Assembly: GCA_944327465.1 (NCBI GenBank)
Contig: CALVHH010000010.1
Coordinates: 1 to 61,202, forward strand
Length of the DNA stretch: 61,202 nucleotides
Direction: 5' to 3'
Source of the DNA: an uncultured Clostridia bacterium
Lineage (GTDB): Bacteria > Bacillota > Clostridia > Christensenellales > Borkfalkiaceae
Below the pieces are notes generated by a model. The model saw only the letters and a list, made by a program, of their open reading frames with translations, was not told the DNA's origin and did no database searches. Below are positions 43,651 to 51,221 of the stretch, piece after piece (position 1 is the stretch's first letter; every line of letters starts with the position of its first letter). The position numbers and the translations under genes were made by a program.

Positions 43651-44982
43651 TCAGGGCGTTACCCTGTTTATGTCTCTGGGGAACATCGTGGCGTAGCGCA
43701 CGTTCTTGAATCCCAAAAGGTGCATTGTCAGCCTTTCAAGTCCCAGTCCGAGGCCGCCGTGAGGGGGAGCGCCGTATTTATGCAGCATAAGGTAGGTTTC
43801 GAACTCGTCGGGGTTCATGCCCAGCTTCTTCATCTTTTCTACCTGCATGTTGTAGTCGTGTATACGCTGCCCGCCCGAAGTTATCTCCAGTCCTCTGAAC
43901 AGCAGGTCGAACGAAAGCGTCACTTCGGGGTCTTCGGGGTCGTCCATCGTGTAGAAGGGGCGCTTGCTGCTCAGGTAGTGCGTTACGAACAGGAAGTCCG
44001 AATTATACTGCTGCTTTGCCCACTTGCCCAAGAACGCCTCTTCGTCGGGCTCAAAGTCCTTCATGTCGGTTATGTTCTTCAGCTTCTTCATGCACAGTTC
44101 CTTTGCGTCCTTAAAGCGGATGCAGGGAATGCTTTTAACTTCGGGAATGTCCACCTTCAAAAGCTCAACTTCGGTCGCGTACTCCGTCTTCAAAAGGTTC
44201 ATTATATACTGCAGCGCACCCGTCTCCATGTTCATTATGTCGGTAAAATCCTCAATAAATCCCATTTCAAAGTCCATCGAAATATATTCGTTCAGATGTC
44301 TCGAAGTATCGTGGTGCTCTGCCCTGAATACGGGGCCGATTTCAAAAACTCTTTCGTAAACGGGCACAAGCGCCTGCTTGTAAAGCTGGGGGCTCTGCGC
44401 AAGGTATACCGTCTTGCCGAAGTAATCGAGCTTGAACACGTTCGTGCCGCCCTCGGCGCCGGCAAAATTTATCTTTGGCGTGTGAACTTCCGTGAAATTC
44501 TGACTTGTAAGGAATTCACGGAATCCGCGCTGAATACCTTCCTGGATCTTGAATATTGCGCGCTCCTTGGGGTTGCGCAGCGTTACGGGGCGGAAGTCGA
44601 GGTTTGTGGCAAGGTCGCAGTTGACCTGCTTTTTCGAAATAACCACGGGCGGAATGGCGGCGGGGGCAGAAAGTATTTCAATATTGCTTATCTGCAATTC
44701 GTATCTCTCGCTGCCGTCGCGCGTTTCGCTTGAAACAACTTTGCCCGTTACCCTTGCCGAGCATTGTTCAAGGACTTCGGCGGTAAGGCGGTAGTCAGAA
44801 AATTCGGGCGAGTACACGCACTGTATAAGCTCGCGTGCCGTGCGCACTATAATAAATGCAAAGTCGCTCATCTCCCTGATGCTGTGAATGGCGCCCTTTA
44901 TAGTAACCTGTTCGCCGATATGAGCTTTAAACTGCGAATACGGCATGCTCGTAACGGGAACTATACCTGTCATTTCTTGCAT
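43651..44982 (-). CDS. aspS: Aspartate--tRNA(Asp/Asn) ligase, archaeal-type
   Basis: A 443-residue class IIb synthetase. An OB-fold anticodon domain (about 20-110) precedes the catalytic core with EGGTNVFKLDYFGKTVYLAQ (motif 2 approach), FRAEHHDTSRHLNEY (about 220-234, motif 2 loop) and GLGLGLERLTMHLLG (about 414-428, motif 3). The compact form without the bacterial GAD insertion is the archaeal AspRS type, usually non-discriminating, charging both tRNA-Asp and tRNA-Asn. An AsnRS is the alternative, but the motif-2 loop fits AspRS better. AGAGG precedes the ATG; the promoter is at 45014-45042. Confidence 0.85.
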   Translation of the reverse strand: MQEMTGIVPVTSMPYSQFKAHIGEQVTIKGAIHSIREMSDFAFIIVRTARELIQCVYSPEFSDYRLTAEVLEQCSARVTGKVVSSETRDGSERYELQISNIEILSAPAAIPPVVISKKQVNCDLATNLDFRPVTLRNPKERAIFKIQEGIQRGFREFLTSQNFTEVHTPKINFAGAEGGTNVFKLDYFGKTVYLAQSPQLYKQALVPVYERVFEIGPVFRAEHHDTSRHLNEYISMDFEMGFIEDFTDIMNMETGALQYIMNLLKTEYATEVELLKVDIPEVKSIPCIRFKDAKELCMKKLKNITDMKDFEPDEEAFLGKWAKQQYNSDFLFVTHYLSSKRPFYTMDDPEDPEVTLSFDLLFRGLEITSGGQRIHDYNMQVEKMKKLGMNPDEFETYLMLHKYGAPPHGGLGLGLERLTMHLLGFKNVRYATMFPRDINRVTP

Positions 44983-45013
44983 AAAGTACCTCTGAAATTT
45001 AATTCCACCAACA

Positions 45014-45042
45014 ATTTTACTTTAAATCGCCGCAAAATGCAA
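45014..45042 (-). promoter_or_regulatory. aspS promoter
   Basis: On the minus strand: TTGCAT (45042-45037), 17-nt spacer, TAAAAT (45019-45014). The leader is about 25 nt. No T-box element is visible. Confidence 0.65.
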
Positions 45043-45071
45043 GCGTTTAAGCGTTGACTTTAATATATAAT

Positions 45072-45108
45072 AAAAAAACCGCCCCGCAGCTATCATGCTG
45101 CGGGGCGG
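45072..45108 (-). terminator. Intrinsic terminator upstream of aspS, copy 1
   Basis: A 12-bp GC-rich stem (45079-45090 with 45097-45108), loop TATCAT on the plus strand, followed on the minus strand by seven T. It terminates a minus-strand transcript entering from the right, before the aspS promoter. Confidence 0.85.
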
Positions 45109-45224
45109 CGCCTTATTTATATCTTCGTGCAAATCTTAATGCAGTATGTGATGTACGCCTAAGCTTGCAAAAAACGGCGTCTGCTCGCATGCGTTCGCGT
45201 CCGCCGTAATTTCGCTGTCGGCGC

Positions 45225-45258
45225 AAAACCGCCCCGCAGCTATCATGCTGCGGGGCGG
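45225..45258 (-). terminator. Intrinsic terminator after the 6S RNA, copy 2
   Basis: The same 30-nt hairpin as at 45079-45108 (identical stem and loop), 150 bp away, followed by TTTT on the minus strand. It lies directly downstream of the probable 6S RNA. Confidence 0.8.
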
Positions 45259-45273
45259 CGTCTTGAGCAAAAT

Positions 45274-45453
45274 AAATCCGCTTATGCCGTGTTATGAAAA
45301 AGTATTAACCCGCTTCTCGCAGGTGGGTGCGCCGAAGCGGAAATTATTCGGACTTTCCGTATAAATACAGACCTTGCCTATTCCCGCGAACGCGTCGCTC
45401 CCGAAAATTAGCTGTGGATTACGAATTTCCCATACCACGCACACAGCAGACTT
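45274..45453 (-). ncRNA. ssrS: Probable 6S RNA
   Basis: A transcript of about 180 nt on the minus strand, bounded by a strong promoter and a terminator, with no credible coding frame. The 5' end (AAGTCTGCT, then GTGT) pairs with the 3' end (ACAC, bulge, AGCGGATTT) to form the closing stem. The 3' arm has CACCCACCTGCGAGAAGCGG followed by GTTAA, matching the small hairpin that borders the central bubble in 6S RNAs. Size, overall rod shape and 5' CTG-x-GTGT pattern fit Firmicute 6S RNA, which binds sigma-A RNA polymerase. Called by eye; ends are approximate. Confidence 0.6.
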
Positions 45454-45459
45454 ATATTG

Positions 45460-45488
45460 ATTATACCATTGTCCGTGCAAAAATGCAA
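45460..45488 (-). promoter_or_regulatory. Promoter of the probable 6S RNA
   Basis: On the minus strand: TTGCAT (45488-45483), 17-nt spacer, TATAAT (45465-45460). Predicted start is near 45453. Confidence 0.7.
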
Positions 45489-45641
45489 CGAAAATTCATA
45501 ATGTTGGCAAACTGCAAAAATTTCCACCCGCCTTTATTCGTTAAGTTTAAAATTATATACACTATGTGTAACATCTTGTAAAAATAGTGCGCACGTATGT
45601 GAAAATATATTACAAGCAAGGATATGATTTTTCATTTCGCA

Positions 45642-45700
45642 TTGACATTGTTGTGCGGTTGTGATAAAATAATACTACACTATGGGATATGTCGTCCCAT
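45642..45700 (+). promoter_or_regulatory. Promoter and operator-like palindrome of the pectin locus
   Basis: TTGACA (45642-45647), 17-nt spacer, TAAAAT (45665-45670). A 6-bp inverted repeat ATGGGA/TCCCAT with a 7-nt centre (45682-45700) lies just after the predicted transcription start and could be an operator or leader hairpin. AATGGAGG precedes the ATG at 45725. Confidence 0.65.
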
Positions 45701-45724
45701 ATAATAATTTAATGGAGGAATGTA

Positions 45725-47452
45725 ATGAAAAAACTTAAAGCGCTGCTCGCCGCAGCATTGGCTTGTGTTTTTGCATTGTCGCTGGCTGGTTGCGTGCCTG
45801 AGCAGACCGAAGCGCCCGCTGCCGACGAGTTGGTTTTATCGTTGGTCGAAGTCGACACCACCAACGCAAAGACCGAGTTTTTTGTCGGCGAGCAATTTTC
45901 AACCGAAGGTCTCGTCGTCACAAGGTCGGGGCGTAATTTAACGCAGGAAACGGTTTTCTATCAGGAAGAAGTTCCCCTCGATGAGTGCACTATCGATTCT
46001 TCGGCATTTAAATCGGATACCGTCGGCGAATATGTAATAACTGTCAGCTATACGCTCGGCGAAGTTACCAAATCCGATGAATATACCGTCAGCGTCGTGC
46101 GCCCTGTGCGTCCTTATCGCCTTATATTGGATGAAAGCGGCGCCAAAAAGATGTTCGGTATAGGCGAAGAGTTTTCGTCCGACGGACTCAAAGCTACCGC
46201 GTTCGATTACGACTACAGCGCCCAGAAGGAGCTTGAACCTTACGACGTAACTGCTTCTATATCTGTCGACTCTTCGGCGTACAACGCTGAAGTTGCCGGC
46301 AGTTACGAAATCGTCGTCTCCTATACCAAGGACGAAACTACAATACAGGCTTCGTATAACGTAAGCGTCAAAATCGGCGCAGGTCTTGATATAGTCCTTC
46401 CCGAAGACGCCGTCGTCGATGCAAACGGCGCAATGTCCGTCGATCTCCAAAAGGGCGGCACCACTGTCGATTTCGGCGATTGGGTAGTCAATCAGGTAAA
46501 TGCCAACGGCGACGTCGATAAAGTAGTAACCAAAGATATTACTTTCGAAGTCTACAACGCTGCGACCCCCGTAGCCGTCAACGGCACTTCGTTCACGGCA
46601 ACCGAAGGCGGCGCATATAACGTGTGGGCTGTTCTCGAAGGCTATCAGCTTCCCGATTCCGAAGAGACGTTCACTCTTAAGAGCTTTGTTATAATCTATG
46701 TCATGGACAGCCTCAAGAGCATCACGTTCAACGCAGATGCTTCAGGCACTCTGGTAACTCAGCCTGCAGGTTCCGATATCATCAGCAAAACCTGGACCTT
46801 CACCGCAACCTATTCCAGCGGCGCAACCAAGCAGCTCACCGCCGAAGATGTGGTAATAGAAGGGCTCACCACCACCGCTGTAACGGCGGCAGGCGTAGCC
46901 AATATCAGCTATACCGAGCCGAATGCCAAGGGCGATTCCATGTCCGCAAACACGACCGTAAACTATACTATTACGGAAGGACAGGGTGTGCCGGGTGGCA
47001 GTATTGTTACACTTAAAGTTGGTGAATTAGAAGGCGTAGCATATGATAATGTAGCATCTAATACTGACGTGATCGGAATTGATACCGATGGTGTTAAGAT
47101 AACATTCCTTAAAGAAGGAAAATTCAGAGACGGAACGGCAGAATATGAGGGCGTTACTTATACAAATTGCTATAATACAGCCGGACAAGTAAAAGCTGAT
47201 AAAAAAGCTATAAAAATTGAATTACATGCCGATGCTACAATAACGGTTATATGTCAAGCTGCCGGCGACGGTGCACGTAATTTTAATTTTTACTCGTCAG
47301 ATGCGGAAACTGCATTAACAAACAATGCTAATGTTCAAAATGATAGAACAACCGTATACGCATATAGTTATTCTGCAGTTGCAGGAACATATTACGCGGG
47401 AGCTAATACCGGTGGGTTTAGCGTATTCGCGATAATTGTCGAGTTTAATTAA
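45725..47452 (+). CDS. Surface lipoprotein with Ig-like domains and an AT-rich C-terminal domain
   Basis: A 575-residue lipoprotein with lipobox SLAGC (Cys23). Two bacterial Ig-like modules (about 45-127 and 130-217) share the pattern F-x-V/I-G-E-x-F-S-x-x-G-L and end in EY-x-V-x-V or YNVSV; further beta-rich modules follow to about 425. The last 150 residues (about 425-575) form a separate beta-rich domain ending GTYYAGANTGGFSVFAIIVE, similar in style to C-terminal modules of Clostridial pectin-degrading proteins. This part of the gene is markedly AT-rich with different codons. It precedes the pectate lyase by 18 nt with a GAGGAGG site, so a carbohydrate-binding role is inferred. Confidence 0.8.
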   Translation: MKKLKALLAAALACVFALSLAGCVPEQTEAPAADELVLSLVEVDTTNAKTEFFVGEQFSTEGLVVTRSGRNLTQETVFYQEEVPLDECTIDSSAFKSDTVGEYVITVSYTLGEVTKSDEYTVSVVRPVRPYRLILDESGAKKMFGIGEEFSSDGLKATAFDYDYSAQKELEPYDVTASISVDSSAYNAEVAGSYEIVVSYTKDETTIQASYNVSVKIGAGLDIVLPEDAVVDANGAMSVDLQKGGTTVDFGDWVVNQVNANGDVDKVVTKDITFEVYNAATPVAVNGTSFTATEGGAYNVWAVLEGYQLPDSEETFTLKSFVIIYVMDSLKSITFNADASGTLVTQPAGSDIISKTWTFTATYSSGATKQLTAEDVVIEGLTTTAVTAAGVANISYTEPNAKGDSMSANTTVNYTITEGQGVPGGSIVTLKVGELEGVAYDNVASNTDVIGIDTDGVKITFLKEGKFRDGTAEYEGVTYTNCYNTAGQVKADKKAIKIELHADATITVICQAAGDGARNFNFYSSDAETALTNNANVQNDRTTVYAYSYSAVAGTYYAGANTGGFSVFAIIVEFN

Positions 47453-47470
47453 GGCGAGGAGGTAAAAATA

Positions 47471-50400
47471 ATGTTTAACAGCAAAAAGAAAAAGCTTTTA
47501 TCAACTTTAACGATACTCGCCGTTGCGGCAACTGCTACGCTGGGGGGACTGTGCGTTCTCAATGGTACATCGTCAGGGTTTGATCCCGTAGCATTGGCAG
47601 ATACGACCATCGTAAATAAAACGTCCGAAGCCGACGCCACAAAATATTATGTCGGCGGCACTAACGATAATGGTTCAGGCACTTCTGCCGACGATCCCAT
47701 TTCGGCAAACGCCTTTGCGGGCAAGCTGATTGATCTCGAGCCCGGCAATATCGTATACGTCATGCCCGGTACTCACACGCTCACAAATACCTGGGCGCTG
47801 GGCAGAATGGGCAACAGCGAAGTCACGGGTGAATATGTAAACGGCGCCTACGACGACTATATCATATTCAAGCCCTACGATGCCTCGCAGGAGACTGTTC
47901 TCAGTTTCTACAATCAGCCGTTTGCTTCCACCGCCCGCGGTGTGCATATCTACGGCAACTATTATTACTGGACGGGCATAGATGTCTGCGGTGCGGGCGA
48001 CAACGGCCTGTACATAGGCGGCAGCTACAACGTCGTTGAAAACTGCGAATTCTATGATAACCGCGATACCGGTCTGCAGCTCGGCAGAAACTATTCTTCA
48101 AACAGCAATATCAACGCATGGCCTAACTATAACCTGGTAAAGAACTGCACGTCGCACAACAACTACGACAACGAGACCTACGGCGAAAATGCCGACGGCT
48201 TCGCCGCAAAACTTACCGTAGGCTATGGCAACGTATTCGATGGCTGCATAGCATACCGCAACTCCGACGACGGCTGGGATCTGTACGGCAAGGATGATAC
48301 CGGTATCATCGGTACTGTCTATATGTACAACTGCATAGCCTTTGAAAACGGCTTCCTTGAGGATACTCAGGCAGAAAACAATGCGCGGTTCCCTCAATTC
48401 AACCAAGAGTTTGTGGAATCAAACACGAATTCATATCTCACCCGCGACGGCGACGGCAACGGCTTCAAGCTGGGCGGCTCTACGCTCGAAGGCGACGTGT
48501 TCATGAATAACTGCATAGCCTTCAATAACCGCATGCACGGCGTCACCGATAACTCCAACCCCGGCGTCATTTCGCTGACGAACGTCACGGCATATAACAA
48601 CTCGGCGCTCATCGACAATACCACCGGTCAGATAAGCGGCTGCAATACGGGTCACAACAACATCGACCTTGCCCGCTCGGCGTCGAGCTATAACAATCTT
48701 ACGGGCGTTCTGTCAGTATTCAACGGCAGAACGGGCAGCGGCAACGACGCTTATATCGGCTCCACCGAAAACAGTCTGCTTGCGGCAGGCAGCAAGTGGA
48801 ACAAGATAGACGGTGCGCTCGATGCAAATACCATTACGGGCAAAGTGGGCGAAAGCGTAAATGCAGCCGCAGCAGAGGATATCTTTGCGGCTCTTCCCGC
48901 AAACGATATAGGCATAAACGATACGCATATACATACCGCATGGCGCAATGCCGATGGCTCTGTCAAGCTCGGCGACCTGCTGAAGATAAAGGATTACAGC
49001 CTGCTCCTCGGCGACGATAACAAGATAGGCGCAAACCTTGTCGGCGACGATACCACCGTCTATGCCGAAGTTCCCTTCACATATCTCACCGATGACGGCA
49101 TCACTTCCCAAGCTCAGGCAGAGGCTCAGGCAATAAACGACCTCATCTATCTTCCCGTCAATCACGACGCGATATATCAGGATTTCGACCTCGCATCTGC
49201 ATATTTCGGCAGCGTGAACGTAAAGTGGACTTCCTCCGATCCCGCCGTCATTGCAATAGCCGAAAGCGGCGACGTCAATCTCTCGGGCGTAACTCACGTC
49301 CGCGCAACCGTCTACCGCGACGGCGGCGCCGATAAGAAGGTCACGCTCACAGCTACCGCCACCGTCTCGGGCGAAGAGGTGGTAAAGCAGTTCGAAGTAG
49401 TCGTAAAACAGAATGATTATATAGTCGGCGATATTATAGTTGAAGGCGTTGAAAACGACGCTTACATCGTTGACATGTATTCCTTCTCAAAAGAGCCCGA
49501 AATTGAAGTGCTCAATGCGGCAGACTACAACGGAAAGCTCCTGCCCAAGGATGCATACAAAGTCGAAACGGTGTACATGTACGCTCCCGTCAAGGGCGCT
49601 AATCTCGTTCAGGTCGCAGGTTTCACCCCTTCAAATGCGGGTATATACGAAATAACCAAAATAGTCACCATAGGCTCCGATTCGAATAGCTATACGTACA
49701 CTGCGTATGTAGTCGATGCCAATGCCGTTGTCGATTTCGTTGCTGAACCTCAGGTCGGCGTAACTTACAGCGGATTCTCGATAAAGGGCACGCTCAACAA
49801 CGTCAGCGGCACGCTGTATGCAATTGCCGGCGAAGAGGGCGAGGTGCCTACGCTCAGCGACTTCAGACTGTATGGTCAGAGTTATAAGATAACAAGCGAC
49901 TTCGTCGATGCGCAGTTCGAAGCCGATAACGACGGCGAGTACTACATCTACTATGCGGTTGTAAATCCCAACGGCGCACTCACTTCCGAAGTATACAGCA
50001 CCAAGATTTCCGTCACCGAAATCTCCACAGCCGAGCAGTTCATTGAACTTGCAACCAGCGGCGGCGACAGCTCAAGTATCTATAAGCTCACCGCAGATAT
50101 CGACTTCAGCGGAGTACAGTGGAAGGTCGGCGACGAATTCAAAGCCCTTCTCGACGGTCAGGGTCACACCATATCCGGCATTACCGTAAACGACAGCTCC
50201 GATGAGAGCAAAGGTTCGGTATTCTTCGGCCTCGACGGCGGTTCGCTCATGAATATCACATTCAAGAATGTCTCGCTCACCGGCGCCAAGGAAAACGGTC
50301 TCTTCGGTACAGCCACCGGCGGCTACATAGGCAACGTAAAGCTCGAAAACTTCGCCGTAGAGGGCACCGAACGTATTGGCGGTCTCGTAGGCAAGGTCAA

Positions 50401-51040
50401 AGAGCAGAGCGGTATGGACCTCATCATCGAAAGAGTATCTCTGGTGAATGACGACGACCATATCATCACTGCCGGAACGGGCAAGTATGTCGGCGGTCTC
50501 ATCGGTCACATGCAGGTGGGCGGAAGCGTCAACTCGACTTATAAGGTAAACGTCTCCATAAGCAACTGCTATGTCGATTCCACGGTAATCTGCGGCAACT
50601 CCGAAGCCGGCGGTATAGTCGGCAAGTGGGATGACGGCTACAACGGCGTCGTTGCAAAGAGCCTCACTATCGACAGGTGCGTATTCGTCGGTACTGTTTC
50701 CTGCCGTTCGAGAGCAGGCGGTATCATAGCTTATCAGACAGGTTCGTATCCTATAACCATCACCAACTGCGTAAGCTTTGGCGATATACATCATGCCAAT
50801 TCCACAGACCCCATACAGGTAGCCGAAAAGAACGCTTCGGGCATCTTCGGCGGATACAACGCCAATGCTCCCACGACCGTTCTCAACTGCTATGCCAAAT
50901 TTGCAGAACACAATGCAAACTACTTCGTCAATGTAACTACGGCAGACGTGCTTGCGACCGAATTCTTCTGGAGTTCACAGGTAAGCTTCGACCTCGAAAA
51001 CATCTGGCAGTTTGTCGACGGCGAAATATCTTTGAGATGA
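47471..51040 (+). CDS. Secreted pectate lyase, polysaccharide lyase family 9
   Basis: A 1189-residue exported protein that should cleave polygalacturonate. A signal peptide (about 1-43) is followed by a right-handed beta-helix (about 57-430) starting KYYVGGTNDNGSGTSADDPI and holding the PL9 signature ENADGFAAKL, in which Lys247 is the candidate catalytic base and Asp242 a calcium ligand candidate, then NSDDGWDLY. Residues about 550-640 look like an atypical Ig-like domain (WTSSDPAVIAI). Residues about 850-1189 form a GLUG-type beta-helix (LDGQGHTISGITV, repeated IGGLVGKV, VGGLIGHM, AGGIVGKW). No LPXTG motif is present. Transcribed with the preceding lipoprotein. Confidence 0.88.
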   Translation: MFNSKKKKLLSTLTILAVAATATLGGLCVLNGTSSGFDPVALADTTIVNKTSEADATKYYVGGTNDNGSGTSADDPISANAFAGKLIDLEPGNIVYVMPGTHTLTNTWALGRMGNSEVTGEYVNGAYDDYIIFKPYDASQETVLSFYNQPFASTARGVHIYGNYYYWTGIDVCGAGDNGLYIGGSYNVVENCEFYDNRDTGLQLGRNYSSNSNINAWPNYNLVKNCTSHNNYDNETYGENADGFAAKLTVGYGNVFDGCIAYRNSDDGWDLYGKDDTGIIGTVYMYNCIAFENGFLEDTQAENNARFPQFNQEFVESNTNSYLTRDGDGNGFKLGGSTLEGDVFMNNCIAFNNRMHGVTDNSNPGVISLTNVTAYNNSALIDNTTGQISGCNTGHNNIDLARSASSYNNLTGVLSVFNGRTGSGNDAYIGSTENSLLAAGSKWNKIDGALDANTITGKVGESVNAAAAEDIFAALPANDIGINDTHIHTAWRNADGSVKLGDLLKIKDYSLLLGDDNKIGANLVGDDTTVYAEVPFTYLTDDGITSQAQAEAQAINDLIYLPVNHDAIYQDFDLASAYFGSVNVKWTSSDPAVIAIAESGDVNLSGVTHVRATVYRDGGADKKVTLTATATVSGEEVVKQFEVVVKQNDYIVGDIIVEGVENDAYIVDMYSFSKEPEIEVLNAADYNGKLLPKDAYKVETVYMYAPVKGANLVQVAGFTPSNAGIYEITKIVTIGSDSNSYTYTAYVVDANAVVDFVAEPQVGVTYSGFSIKGTLNNVSGTLYAIAGEEGEVPTLSDFRLYGQSYKITSDFVDAQFEADNDGEYYIYYAVVNPNGALTSEVYSTKISVTEISTAEQFIELATSGGDSSSIYKLTADIDFSGVQWKVGDEFKALLDGQGHTISGITVNDSSDESKGSVFFGLDGGSLMNITFKNVSLTGAKENGLFGTATGGYIGNVKLENFAVEGTERIGGLVGKVKEQSGMDLIIERVSLVNDDDHIITAGTGKYVGGLIGHMQVGGSVNSTYKVNVSISNCYVDSTVICGNSEAGGIVGKWDDGYNGVVAKSLTIDRCVFVGTVSCRSRAGGIIAYQTGSYPITITNCVSFGDIHHANSTDPIQVAEKNASGIFGGYNANAPTTVLNCYAKFAEHNANYFVNVTTADVLATEFFWSSQVSFDLENIWQFVDGEISLR

Positions 51041-51083
51041 TGCTCTGTAAATTGAAGTATCGATAAATCGAATACTTAAACCG

Positions 51084-51120
51084 TGCCGGCGGGCGGAAAA
51101 GCCCGCCGGCATAATTTTTT
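51084..51120 (+). terminator. Intrinsic terminator of the pectin operon
   Basis: An 11-bp perfect stem (51084-51094 with 51101-51111) with a GGAAAA loop, followed by TAATTTTTT. Confidence 0.9.
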
Positions 51121-51133
51121 ATCGCCTGCACGG

Positions 51134-51178
51134 CGCAAAAAAAAGAGATATCGCGGCTCAAGCTGCAATATCTCTTTT
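51134..51178 (-). terminator. Intrinsic terminator of tkt
   Basis: An 11-bp stem (51141-51151 with 51168-51178) followed on the minus strand by a run of T. It lies back to back with the plus-strand terminator at 51084. Confidence 0.8.
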
Positions 51179-51221
51179 TGATGTGATTTTATTTTCGGTG
51201 TGTATGTCGGTGCGGCAGGAC

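Noticed and set aside
44983-45070. T-box riboswitch in the aspS leader
   Set aside because: The leader is only about 25 nt after a good promoter, and the conserved T-box sequence is absent.
45292-45480. Minus-strand 62-codon frame in the aspS-lipoprotein gap
   Set aside because: It lies within the probable 6S RNA, starts upstream of the predicted transcription start and has no ribosome-binding site.
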